Shown here in pieces: positions 8,444-16,286 of a stretch of DNA of 64,000 nucleotides (position 1 is its first letter; every line of letters begins with the position of its first letter). The position numbers and the translations under genes are program-made. The stretch comes from Arthrobacter endolithicus. Lineage in GTDB: Bacteria; Actinomycetota; Actinomycetes; Actinomycetales; Micrococcaceae. The stretch lies in assembly GCF_026627425.1 (NCBI RefSeq), contig NZ_JAPNLH010000014.1, positions 1 to 64,000 of the forward strand. Direction: 5' to 3'. The notes beneath the pieces were generated by a model, which did not search any database, had not been told where the DNA came from, and worked only from the letters and a program-made list of their open reading frames with translations.

Positions 8444-8818
8444 TCAGCCGCCTACTATCGCTGAGGGTGTGACCATGATGTGGGCCCAGGGTAATTGCGC
8501 AGCAGGTTGCTGCGCAATTGGTCCCTGAGCCCAAGTCCTCGCAAAAGTCGTCATGTACTGGATGTTGCGGGCCGAGAGTCCCTTCATGTCCGGGAACTCC
8601 TTGCGCAGGTCATCTAAGAGACGTTTGATGACCTGGCTTCTCCACCCCTGTTTCTCCTGCTCGGCACGGACCGTCTGCCCAATGGTCCAGTACAGCTCAA
8701 TGAGCTGAGTGTTGACTGTCCTGAGTGCTTTGATGCGGGCGTCCCGAACGCGCTTCTTGAGCTCACTGAGAAGGTCGGTGTAGCCGGAGGGAAGAGCGAG
8801 GTCAGGGGTGTCAGTCAT
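8444..8818 (-). pseudogene. YhcG/DUF1016-family nuclease, N-terminal fragment (copy 1)
   Basis: A 124-aa ORF from ATG 8818 (MTDTPDLALPSGYTDLL). It matches the DUF1016 N-terminal domain: LKKRVRDARIKALRTVNTQLIELYWTIGQTV, then KGLSARNIQYMTTFARTW and QLPWAHIM. After this motif homology ends abruptly (VTPSAIVGG, stop), and the central and C-terminal PDDEXK nuclease halves are missing. Family members are about 340 aa. It is one of three damaged copies in the window (see 14890-15936 and 34209-34670) and is probably non-functional as a nuclease. Confidence 0.75.
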
Positions 8819-8878
8819 GAATTTGATCCTATCCACCAGAGCCCGTCCGGCATGCCAGCTCCCCCAACAATCAAGTGC

Positions 8879-10111
8879 TTAGCGGCTGGGACCGCTCTTG
8901 GTGCGTTCTGCGCCGGCCGATATCCCTGTGCGCGTCTTTCTGGCCTTTGCGGCGCCCTTGCCCGTCGTCACTGCTGCGCTGGGGTGTGTGCCTTCGCTGC
9001 GCGCTGCGGCGAGGCGTCCGCGGATCTGGGTTTCATTCGCGCCGGTGTTTGCCAGGGATTCAGCGAATTTTTCGTGGTGTTCGGCTGAGCCATAGTCGGC
9101 GGCTGAGGTACTCTCTGTTTTGAGGCCATGGTCTTTGAGTCGGTTGCTGTCGTTGCCGGTGACGCGGTTCTCGATCTCGCGGCCGACGCCCTCCAAGCGG
9201 GCAAAGAGCTCCTTCTCAGCGCGTTCGTACCGCTGTTCCACTGATGTTCGTTCGGAGCCTGTGAAACCGCCCTCGGCCAGGAGTTTCGCTTCATGCATGT
9301 CCTTGGCAGCTTTCACGAACCCGGGATCCTCGAAGTGGGCATCGCCGGCACCGTTGACGTTCGCGGTGGTCTCCTTCCGCAGCTGGGCAATGTCCGGCCC
9401 GTTGATCCCGTCCTTACCGATGAGGAACAGACGTTCCCGCACGGTAGCGTCCGCCGCTTCCAGTGCTTTGGGGGTCTTTGCTGTGTGTACTGTCTGTAAC
9501 GCCTGGGCCAGCTCGGGGTTAGCCAGGTACTCCACAGGCACCTGGTGGCGTTCCATTTCCGGGGCCAGTTTTGTGGCTTGTGCGCGGAGTTCTTCTGCGC
9601 GGGCCGCGGCGAGCAGGCCCATGGCCTTCTCGTGTTCGGCCGCCGCTTTGCGCGTCTCTTCCTGGCTACGCGCCAGCTCATCCAGCCGGGCCTTTTCGGT
9701 GGTGATGGTCTGAATCCCTGATTCCAGATATGCGGCGTCCGCACCGACGTCGTGGGTGTCGATGCCGTACCGGGTGAGCACTTCCTGCCGAATCCTTTCT
9801 GAGGCGGCCAGTGCGGTGGGGTCGTTGTCCTTCCAGCTTGTCGCTACGGCGTGCGCCGTGGCAATGTCATGGGGCTGGGCTTTATCCCACCACTGGTCCT
9901 TCTCCACCGGTGCCAACGCCGCGTGCGCGGCACTGCGTTCAGCAGCGAGACGTGCCTGGGCTTCGTGTGCTGCCTGGACGTCCTGGTGTTCTTGCTGCCG
10001 CTGGCTCTCCTGGCGCCGGTGTGCCAGTATCTCGGCAATGCGTGAGGCGATCAGCAGTGACTGCCGCAGGCCGCCATCCAGAACATCATCCATTCCATCT
10101 GATTCACTCAT
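8879..10111 (-). CDS. Mobilization-associated coiled-coil protein
   Basis: A 410-aa protein. The ATG at 10111 (MSESDGMDDVLDGGLRQSLL) has AAAGGGGA upstream; the frame stays open further but without a good start. It is almost wholly helical, rich in Ala, Glu, Gln and Arg, with long heptad stretches (SRIAEILAHRRQESQRQQEHQDVQ near residues 25-50; ARLDELARSQEETRKAAAEHEKAMG near 165-190). No enzymatic motif was recognised. It lies 34 nt downstream of the relaxase gene on the same strand, so it is probably co-transcribed and may serve the relaxosome or coupling to a conjugation channel; this role is inferred from position only. Confidence 0.75.
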   Translation of the reverse strand: MSESDGMDDVLDGGLRQSLLIASRIAEILAHRRQESQRQQEHQDVQAAHEAQARLAAERSAAHAALAPVEKDQWWDKAQPHDIATAHAVATSWKDNDPTALAASERIRQEVLTRYGIDTHDVGADAAYLESGIQTITTEKARLDELARSQEETRKAAAEHEKAMGLLAAARAEELRAQATKLAPEMERHQVPVEYLANPELAQALQTVHTAKTPKALEAADATVRERLFLIGKDGINGPDIAQLRKETTANVNGAGDAHFEDPGFVKAAKDMHEAKLLAEGGFTGSERTSVEQRYERAEKELFARLEGVGREIENRVTGNDSNRLKDHGLKTESTSAADYGSAEHHEKFAESLANTGANETQIRGRLAAARSEGTHPSAAVTTGKGAAKARKTRTGISAGAERTKSGPSR

Positions 10112-10145
10112 GCTATTCCCCTTTGCAGTTGGTCGTGCCTGGTCT

Positions 10146-11786
10146 TTAGCGGTCGAGACCCGACCCGGAATCGTGCCGGGCCGGCTGGTAAGGCTTCGCC
10201 GGCGTTGCCGGGGTTGGTGTCGTGGGTACTGCTGATCCCGGACGGATGGGTACCATTCCACGTCGTGCGATATCGACCGCCCTGGCCCGCCCGGAAGCAT
10301 CTGACGTTGACTGCTGCTCGGCACCCACCAGAACCGCTTTAGGCATGGTGCCGGTGAACGGGGCCAGCTGTTCCTCAACCACGGACCGGATGCGTTGGGC
10401 TTCACGGGCCCGCCCGGACTGAGCGTGCATCTCATACACGGCGAAGGCCGTGTTGATCAGCTGCACCATGAGGGCCGTTTGCGCGGCCGTCTTATTCTTA
10501 CTCGACGCAGCCATGAACAACATCGCCGTACCCGCAATCGACGGAAGCGCAACAGGCTTGCCGTGCTGCCGGGGTGCGCGTAGCTGGGCGGTGCGGGACA
10601 GTTCAGCGGCGGTGGCAGCCAACGGCCCCGGCGTTGGCTCGAGCCGGTATGACCATGCCGCGAAGGCCCCTGATACGTCCCGTGCAGCTTTCGCCCACGT
10701 CGCGTGATCATCCCGCGGAATGGTACGCAACTGGTCAGCCAATGCGGTCGCGTTGCGGGTGTATTCCACCCACATTTCCGCCGGCGGCGTTGCGTTCTCC
10801 GGGCCGGTCCTGGACACCGTGCGCCTGTTGCGGGCCGCTGCGTTCCACTCCTTCGCAGCCTCCGTCGCCAAGAGTGGGGTGTCCATCCACTCTGCACGCA
10901 GGGCACCAAGCTTCAGATCCGAGGCGAGGGTCCCCCCGCCGAACCAAATAGGCCGCTCACCCTGTCTGGGGCGTTCGGCTACGGAGTACCCGACAATGAC
11001 GTCGGTGGTGTTCTTCGCGTAGCGCGGCCGGACAAGCAGTCCGGTGTTCCGGGCACGGCGAACGAACTCCCCTTCGGTCGCCGAGGCGCTGGCGCTGGCG
11101 CGTACCTTCCGTGCCAGCGATGAGCGGTGTATTTCCCGCTCATCCCTGGCAGCGGTGGCTTTCTCGGCCCGGTCGTAGCCACGGGAGGCGTACACGGTGG
11201 AGAGCTGTTCCAGACCGTACTTGACCTCCAATTCGCGGCAGGTTTCCTGGGCCCGCTTGTAGTCCCCATGGGTAGAGGCCTTGGTACCGTCCTCACGGAC
11301 AAGTGAGACGGCCAGGTGGATGTGGTGGTTGCCGTTCTCACTGGTGCCGTGGTTCACCGCAGCCCACCGGCACTGCGCCTTACCGCTGGTCTCGGTGAAG
11401 CCCATGGAGTCCATGAAGTCGTTGGCGATATCGCCCCACTGCTGGTCCGTCAGAGCCCCTTCTTCGGCGCGCAGACTCAGGGAGCAGTGCCAGACGCTGG
11501 CGTCCTTGTACCCGACATGCACGCGCTCCTTCTTCACCGCGTCCCACTCGAAGTTCTTGACCTTCACCTCGACACCGAAGTTCTTCCGGGGACGATCCAG
11601 ATGCTTCGCTATTGCCAGAGCATCATCCCGGTCCAGCACACCATCGTCATACCACGCCATGATCGCCGCATCCCCTGCCACCAGGTGCGGCTCGCTGTGC
11701 GCGTTCTTCGTCCTATCCGCATCCGTCGATGCCAGGTAAACCATGAGACCACCAATACGTGAACCACGCGTGATGTTGGGAATCAC
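10146..11786 (-). CDS. Plasmid relaxase (MOBP-like mobilization protein)
   Basis: A 546-aa protein starting at GTG 11786 (VIPNITRGSRIGGLMVYLA). Its N-terminal third is a relaxase domain: the histidine triad appears as NGNHHIHLAVSLV near residue 152, which would bind the metal for strand nicking, with the conserved HLVAGD and HGDYKR segments around it. The catalytic Tyr cannot be fixed by eye. The C-terminal half is helical without recognised motifs. It follows the mobC gene by 2 nt and precedes the coiled-coil mobilization protein, forming a mob operon reading away from the probable oriT. This is a mobilization rather than a full conjugation system, since no type IV secretion genes are visible. 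Confidence 0.88.
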   Translation of the reverse strand: MIPNITRGSRIGGLMVYLASTDADRTKNAHSEPHLVAGDAAIMAWYDDGVLDRDDALAIAKHLDRPRKNFGVEVKVKNFEWDAVKKERVHVGYKDASVWHCSLSLRAEEGALTDQQWGDIANDFMDSMGFTETSGKAQCRWAAVNHGTSENGNHHIHLAVSLVREDGTKASTHGDYKRAQETCRELEVKYGLEQLSTVYASRGYDRAEKATAARDEREIHRSSLARKVRASASASATEGEFVRRARNTGLLVRPRYAKNTTDVIVGYSVAERPRQGERPIWFGGGTLASDLKLGALRAEWMDTPLLATEAAKEWNAAARNRRTVSRTGPENATPPAEMWVEYTRNATALADQLRTIPRDDHATWAKAARDVSGAFAAWSYRLEPTPGPLAATAAELSRTAQLRAPRQHGKPVALPSIAGTAMLFMAASSKNKTAAQTALMVQLINTAFAVYEMHAQSGRAREAQRIRSVVEEQLAPFTGTMPKAVLVGAEQQSTSDASGRARAVDIARRGMVPIRPGSAVPTTPTPATPAKPYQPARHDSGSGLDR

Positions 11787-11788
11787 TC

Positions 11789-12181
11789 CTACACCAACCC
11801 ATCCAAGGCACGATCAATGCGCATGGCCACAGACCGAATGAACTTCAACGATTCGTGGGCCTCGACCGGGAACTCACCCGTGGCGTTAGCCTGCCGGGCC
11901 AGCTGGTTAATGTTGTTCGACGAACGCGCCAGCAAGGTGTGAACGGCCATCAGTTCCGCTGCCAATGCACGGCGCTCAGTAGGTGAATCGGAATACTCCG
12001 ACAGTGCCGCCGAAATCAGAAGATTCGGAACAGTCACTTTCTGGCCCGCAGCCTTGGCAATGAGAGCCCCGTCTTCCTCAGCCGTGACCCAAACCTCACG
12101 CCGCTTCTTCGTCCCCGCAGGGCGGTTCTCCCGCCGCCGGCGAGAGAGCCTGGAAGGCAGGTTCGGCTCTTCATCCGCCAT
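11789..12181 (-). CDS. mobC: MobC-like relaxosome accessory protein
   Basis: A 130-aa protein from ATG 12181 (MADEEPNLPSRLSRRRRENRP) with GGGATGG upstream. The basic N-terminus and strand KKRREVWVTAEEDGALIAKAA resemble a ribbon-helix-helix DNA-binding element. The C-terminal motif LLARSSNNINQLARQANATGEFP is the signature of MobC proteins, which melt or recognise oriT DNA for the relaxase. Position directly upstream of the relaxase and next to hairpin-rich DNA agrees. Confidence 0.85.
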   Translation of the reverse strand: MADEEPNLPSRLSRRRRENRPAGTKKRREVWVTAEEDGALIAKAAGQKVTVPNLLISAALSEYSDSPTERRALAAELMAVHTLLARSSNNINQLARQANATGEFPVEAHESLKFIRSVAMRIDRALDGLV

Positions 12182-12231
12182 CCCAATCCATCCCTTCAAA
12201 GACCCAGCGCAGCGACCCCGAAACCGGGGAC

Positions 12232-12330
12232 CACACTGACCAGTGTGCTGCACCCGACCGCCAGTGTCGAGCGCCACAAGCCACTTACACCCGTGTAAGT
12301 GTATAACTTGCTCCGCAGGTCAAGCCACAC
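12232..12330. other. Probable origin of transfer (oriT) region
   Basis: Between mobC and the divergent small gene are two perfect inverted repeats: CACACTG-AC-CAGTGTG (12232-12247) and CACTTACAC-CC-GTGTAAGTG (12282-12301). They are followed by the AT-rich TATAACTTGC. An inverted repeat directly beside a nick site, upstream of mobC, is the usual layout of small mobilization origins. The exact nick position is not identifiable by eye. Confidence 0.55.
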
Positions 12331-12372
12331 GCACGAAAACGACGGATCTGCAGATGGTGAGTAAACGACACC

Positions 12373-12417
12373 GCTCCCCTTCCTTCCCCCGCCCCGGGCG
12401 GGGGAAGGAAGGGGAGC
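12373..12417. repeat. Long perfect inverted repeat upstream of 12432 gene
   Basis: A 22-bp perfect inverted repeat around a single central base (arms GCTCCCCTTCC... / ...GGAAGGGGAGC), ending 14 bases before the start codon of the 12432 gene. It could be a terminator for minus-strand mob transcription entering from promoters to the right, a leader hairpin, or part of the oriT/replication region. No T-run follows on either strand. Confidence 0.6.
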
Positions 12418-12431
12418 TTAGACTGGGTGCC

Positions 12432-12746
12432 ATGGCTACCCACATTGACGCAGAAAAGATCGAACAAGAACTACAGCAGCGGCTGAACAGCCGCATGGAT
12501 TCCGTTCGCGCCCTCGTAAAGTCACGAACGTCTATCGCGAACGCGCGTGCAGCACTACAGGAAGCCGAAGACGAAGACACACGCCGCTACCAGGCCGCGC
12601 TCAGCGCAGGCTGGACCGCGGAGGAGCTGCGCGTCTCCGGACTCCCGGAACCGGAAAAAAAGCTACGCGCTCGCAAACGCGCAGCCCGGAAACCGGCAGC
12701 CGCAAAGCAACCTGCGACTGCCGGCGAACCCGCCGGTCACCAATAG
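12432..12746 (+). CDS. Small charged helical plasmid protein
   Basis: A 104-aa protein beginning MATHIDAEKIEQELQQRLNS. It is highly charged and helical: a coiled-coil-like N-half, then SAGWTAEELRVSGLPEPEKK, which resembles a small helix-turn-helix/SAP-like element. A Lys/Ala/Pro-rich basic tail (KKLRARKRAARKPAAAKQ) probably binds nucleic acid. It diverges from mobC across the probable oriT. No function is recognised. Confidence 0.65.
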   Translation: MATHIDAEKIEQELQQRLNSRMDSVRALVKSRTSIANARAALQEAEDEDTRRYQAALSAGWTAEELRVSGLPEPEKKLRARKRAARKPAAAKQPATAGEPAGHQ

Positions 12747-12763
12747 CTGCCTCTCGCCCACAG

Positions 12764-12858
12764 GTGCACAGCAAAAGATTAATCTCCGGTCTTTTCCTGC
12801 ACACATGATGGACGACAGGAACCAGCGAACCGGCTGCACACAACCGCCACGACACCGA
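12764..12858. repeat. Non-coding repeat A (partner at 36051-36142)
   Basis: About 93 bases that align with 36051-36142 at roughly 80% identity by eye. The most conserved parts are GCAAAAG, CTTTTCC, GGACGAC and ACCGGCTGCACACAACCGCCA. No ORF is common to both copies in a convincing way, so this is a dispersed non-coding element of unknown role. Confidence 0.6.
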
Positions 12859-12951
12859 CACCACAAAAGGTCACCAAAGCGAGCAGCGGATGTGCACAGC
12901 CTCCACATCCTGGTACCCACCAACAAAACCACCACCTATGCGGCGACAGAC

Positions 12952-12990
12952 AGAAGAAGAGGGCCGGCCAAAGGCCGGCCCTCTTCTTCT
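12952..12990. terminator. Strong bidirectional intrinsic terminator
   Basis: A perfect 18-bp stem (AGAAGAAGAGGGCCGGCC and its complement) with an AAA loop. It stands between the convergent genes 12432-12746 (+) and 13041-13214 (-), where a bidirectional terminator is expected. Confidence 0.85.
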
Positions 12991-13040
12991 TTCCTTCGCA
13001 CGGGAAAAACTTTGGTGCCACAAAAACTTAGGTAGTGGAT

Positions 13041-13214
13041 TTACCAGGTGAACCCTTCCAACGGGTCCTTAAAGACGATGTCGACCGGCCCGGGGACGGA
13101 CGTCGCGCGTTGGTCAGTCTTGGCAGCAAGGAGTGTTTCAGCCTGGCTCGCCCGCGGGTCCACGGGGGTGTATTCCAGGAACAAGTCGGGGTGGGATATA
13201 TCCGGTGCTGACAC
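13041..13214 (-). CDS. Small hypothetical protein
   Basis: A 57-aa protein starting at GTG 13214 with AGGAG 7 nt upstream: MSAPDISHPDLFLEYTPVDPRAS ... DIVFKDPLEGFTW. It is acidic, without cysteines or membrane spans, and not recognised. The start is chosen by the ribosome-binding site; a longer frame upstream lacks one. Confidence 0.6.
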   Translation of the reverse strand: MSAPDISHPDLFLEYTPVDPRASQAETLLAAKTDQRATSVPGPVDIVFKDPLEGFTW

Positions 13215-13350
13215 GGGAAGGCTCCTTGTGTAGGTGCGTTGCTTCCCTAGCCTATCCGCACGATCGAACATCAGGCCTGGTCGCTGCGCCCGCGCAGCGT
13301 GGATACGGCCGGGGGAGCGTGCGGCGGAGGCCGCCGCACCCACACGGGGC

Positions 13351-13385
13351 GGGCTGGGCACCCAACGAAAAAGGGTGCCCAACCC
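13351..13385 (-). terminator. Terminator after the DUF4192 gene
   Basis: Inverted repeat GGGCTGGGCACCC / GGGTGCCCAACCC with one mismatch, loop AACGAAAAA, beginning 9 bases beyond the minus-strand stop at 13394. A second perfect hairpin (GTGCGGCGG-AGG-CCGCCGCAC, 13319-13339) lies just beyond it. Confidence 0.65.
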
Positions 13386-13393
13386 GTCACCTG

Positions 13394-14401
13394 CTAGGAA
13401 GCGCCGGGGTAGGCGTTGGCCTTGTTCTTGACCACCTCGGGCAGGAAACCGCGGTCAATCATTTCCTTCAGCAGGTCAGCCAACCGGTAGCCCGGGACTG
13501 CCGCCAAGGCCTTATCCAAGTACTGGACCGCGGTGCTTGACCGGCCCTTGTACCAGCTGAGGTGGCCCAGCATCGTGTAAAGCGGGGCGCGGAACCGGCC
13601 CGGGGTGTGTGCCAGCAGTTCCACCAGCAGGGCCTCACCCTGATCAACGCGTGCCCACGTCGGGCAGGTGCTGGTTTCCCCGATCAACACGGCAGCGTAT
13701 TCTTCATCATCGGTGTTGATGAAGTCCGCGATGACACGATCACGCAAGCCCACGTTCTGCAGGTACGCCACCAGCTGGCAGGCCGTCGCGGTGTCCGGGA
13801 CGGTACCCAAGGCGTCCGTCCACACCGCCCTGGCTTCGATCATGGCTGGGGCGCCGAAGTCCAGCGCGTCAACGTCCGTGAACCCGGTGGCCAGAACAGC
13901 GATCGCGGCCGCGTTGCCGGGTGCCCCGGTGAACTCGCGGTCTTGGGCTTTCCCGGCGTCCGGGTTGGAACCGGCGAAGATCATTTCCGCGTTCGCTTCA
14001 CTATCGGTGATGGACGCCAAAGCCGTCACGGCGGCGGCGGTGTCGAAGTAGCCTCTCCACCCTCCCGGGCCCACCAGCAGGACCTCTCTGATGGGCATTC
14101 CAGCGGCCAGCAGCTCGTATTCCAAAGCTTCAACGTACTCGCGGTACGGCTGCTCGCCGTCCGCATTCGTGTAGACGGCCAAAATCGTGCCGTCCGCGTC
14201 CTTATCGTTCAGGAGGTAATCAACGACCGTGCCATCGAACACGGCTGCGGGGGCGTTGGTCGGGATGTTCACCCGCAGCGTTGCCCCGAGACGGCCACCC
14301 TGCAAGGTCACCAGCACGAACGATTCCACCGGTGTCATGCCCAGGGTGTGGGCGAAAACGGCCAACAGACCGGCAGGGGTGGAGACTTTGAGCTTTTTCA
14401 T
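13394..14401 (-). CDS. DUF4192 family protein
   Basis: A 335-aa actinobacterial DUF4192 protein. Family marks are the start LKVSTPAGLLAVFAHTLGMTPVESFVLVTLQGGRLGATLRVN and, near the C-terminus, PLYTMLGHLSWYKGRSSTAVQYLDKAL followed by GYRLADLLKEMID. Members are common on actinobacterial chromosomes and plasmids, and their function is unknown. It stands alone here between the mob region and the damaged YhcG gene, with its own terminator. Confidence 0.85.
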   Translation of the reverse strand: MKKLKVSTPAGLLAVFAHTLGMTPVESFVLVTLQGGRLGATLRVNIPTNAPAAVFDGTVVDYLLNDKDADGTILAVYTNADGEQPYREYVEALEYELLAAGMPIREVLLVGPGGWRGYFDTAAAVTALASITDSEANAEMIFAGSNPDAGKAQDREFTGAPGNAAAIAVLATGFTDVDALDFGAPAMIEARAVWTDALGTVPDTATACQLVAYLQNVGLRDRVIADFINTDDEEYAAVLIGETSTCPTWARVDQGEALLVELLAHTPGRFRAPLYTMLGHLSWYKGRSSTAVQYLDKALAAVPGYRLADLLKEMIDRGFLPEVVKNKANAYPGAS

Positions 14402-14520
14402 GGTTGTTCTCTTTCCTTGTGCGAAGGATGGGGGTGAGTGGGCGGTGATACCGGACCAGCTGCCCTCCTCTTTTCCCCGTTGTTTTTTGGTTGCTGGCGA
14501 AGCATCGCGTAGCTGTGGCC

Positions 14521-14674
14521 GACGGAGGCCTGTCTACCCGTTAGGGCAAGGGGCGAGGAAACGTGCGGAGGAAATAAGCGACGCAGGAGCGCCGGAGCAC
14601 GTTTCCCCCCGCCCCGCGGGCCCCGACGCAGGAGGGGCTAGACAGGGTGGAGCGGCCACGTACAATCCGAAGGA
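14521..14674. repeat. Dispersed element B, copy 1 (partner at 26241-26368)
   Basis: It starts with GACGGAGGCCTGTC and, after a variable spacer, has a block 14597-14674 (GCACGTTTCCCC ... GACAGGGTGGA ... AATCCGAAGGA). The same two blocks occur in the same order at 26241-26368, at about 80% identity in the second block. The element is GC-rich with potential stem-loops (CCCCGCCCCGCGGGCCCC region). Confidence 0.6.
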
Positions 14675-14809
14675 CAGCAACCAAAAAACGCGAAGCGTAA
14701 AAACAAGGGGACGGGCCGGGCGGAGCTTGCGGAGCCCGGAACGGCCCCCAACAGCCGGCCGCGCAGCGGACGCCCGACAACTTGGTGTGAGCTGACGACG
14801 GCTGCTCTT

Positions 14810-14835
14810 AATTGTCCAAAGTGCTTTGGACAATT
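14810..14835. promoter_or_regulatory. Perfect 12-bp-arm palindrome upstream of YhcG copy 2
   Basis: Arms AATTGTCCAAAG and CTTTGGACAATT separated by TG, 54 bases before the YhcG start. It could be a repressor operator or a recombination (res-like) site. A related palindrome (TGTCAAAGG / CCTTTGACA) occurs at 49071-49090 before a serine recombinase gene. Confidence 0.55.
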
Positions 14836-14889
14836 GCGTACACCTGGTGCGCTTGGGGTCCTGTCGGACGCAGCGGCTAAGGTGGGTGC

Positions 14890-15936
14890 GTGCCAGAGAT
14901 CGAACCTAAGCTGCCCAGCGGCTACGCCGGAATACTCGTCTCACTCAAGGAGCTAGTCACCTCAGCGCAGCTGCGTGCACAGCAGGCCGCGAGCAACGCC
15001 ATGGTCGAAATGTATTGGGAGATCGGCTCCACGATCCTGCAGCGCCAGGCGGCCCAGCCTTGGGGGACCAAGATTTTGCAGCGACTTGCGTCCGACCTGA
15101 AATCCGCCTTTCCACACATGCGCGGGTTCTCCCGCTCAAATCTGTTCTACATGAGGGCCTTCGCCGCCGCCTGGGACATGTCAGATTCATCCGTTCGGAG
15201 CAGTGTTAACGGGCTGCCCTGGGGTCACATTATTGAGCTGCTCAAGCTGAAAGACCCGGTGATCCGTGACTGGTATGCCGAACGGGCTGTCGAGCACAAA
15301 TGGCGGCTGGAAGTTCTCGAACACCAGATCACTACCGGTCTGCACCGCAGACTAGGAGCGGCTCCAAATAACCTTGAAGAACGCCTGTCCGAAGATGGGG
15401 CGGCGCTGGCCCGGAGCGTCGCCAAGGATCCTCTGGTTTTCGACTTCCTAGGCCTGACCAAGGAAGTCGAAGAACTGGCCATGGAAGAAGCCATGACTCA
15501 GCGGATGTCCCAGACCCTGGCCGAGTTCGGCCGGGGATTTGCCTTCTACGGCCGGTAGTATCACCTCGATGCCCACGGTGAAGACTTTTACATCGACCTT
15601 CTTCTGGTGCATGTCCCGACTAACCGCTTTGTGGTCGTGGAGTTAAAGTCTGGGAAGTTCAGGCCGGAGCACCTGGGCCAGCTGAATTTTTATGTCGCGG
15701 CAGTCAATGACCTGGTGAGATTTCCTGGAATGGCCCCCAGCGTGGGGATTCTCGTGTGCGGATCAAAACACGAGCCGACAGTAAGATACGCGTTGGACGG
15801 ATCGTCGCAGCCCGTCGCCGTCAGCTCATACACCTATGACTCCCTTCCACCAGAGGAGCGCGCCGCATTGCCATCCCCTGAGGCGATCACGGCGGCGCTC
15901 GAACAGGGAACAGTGACCGATTCCGACACCCTTTAA
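14890..15936 (+). pseudogene. YhcG/DUF1016 PDDEXK nuclease, interrupted by one in-frame stop (copy 2)
   Basis: Starts at GTG 14890 (AAGGTGG upstream). The frame encodes the DUF1016 N-terminal domain (NAMVEMYWEIGSTILQRQ, RGFSRSNLFYMRAF, GLPWGHIIELLKL), then the central VLEHQITTGLHRR and DPLVFDFLGL, reaching GRGFAFYGR and TAG at 15556-15558. The same frame continues immediately: YHLDAHGEDFYIDLLLVH, VVVELKSGKFRPEHLGQLNFYV. These are the family's nuclease motif (D...ExK), ending at 15936. Relatives have Gln in the stop's place, so a single CAG-to-TAG change splits a full-length ~348-codon gene. It may yield a truncated 222-aa protein or need suppression. YhcG-like nucleases occur in defence islands. 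Confidence 0.8.
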
Positions 15937-16286
15937 CTAGAAAATCTGGCGGCCTTCTTGATCGCGGTGAGCTGGACTAAGGATCCGGCTCCGCGGAACA
16001 TCCCCAAGGCGTTGCTACCCCTGAAGGGCCCCTTCCGAAGCAAGATCGGAACCCGAGGCCACCTTCAGCGAACTTCTCGCTTCAAGTCGGCTCTAGGCAA
16101 GCGCCTACTCAAAGCTGCAAGCAGGAGCTCCAATGACCCACGATTTTCTATCCTTATCCCCCTATCTGGCCGTCGTTGTGTGCTCAAACCGATTAACGCC
16201 GCTTTTCCTTTGCTTGGCCGTGCTTGCCAAGGCGGGAAAGACGTGGCACCCGGGGTCCCTGACATTGCAGAGCGATTTAGGTGTGG
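15937..16286. other. Intergenic, no supported gene
   Basis: A short plus-strand frame (15958-16290) runs through but lacks a ribosome-binding site and has no recognisable sequence. I see no repeats or hairpins of note. Confidence 0.4.

Larger units (their letters stand above)
14402..14889. other. Intergenic region with repeat element and large palindrome
   Basis: No gene supported. It contains the dispersed element at 14521-14674 (partner at 26241-26368) and the palindrome at 14810-14835, both listed separately. Confidence 0.5.

Noticed and set aside
8879-10435. Longer version of the coiled-coil protein starting at 10435
   Set aside because: The first 108 codons overlap the relaxase gene's 3' end in another frame and look like shadow sequence; ATG 10111 has a good ribosome-binding site.
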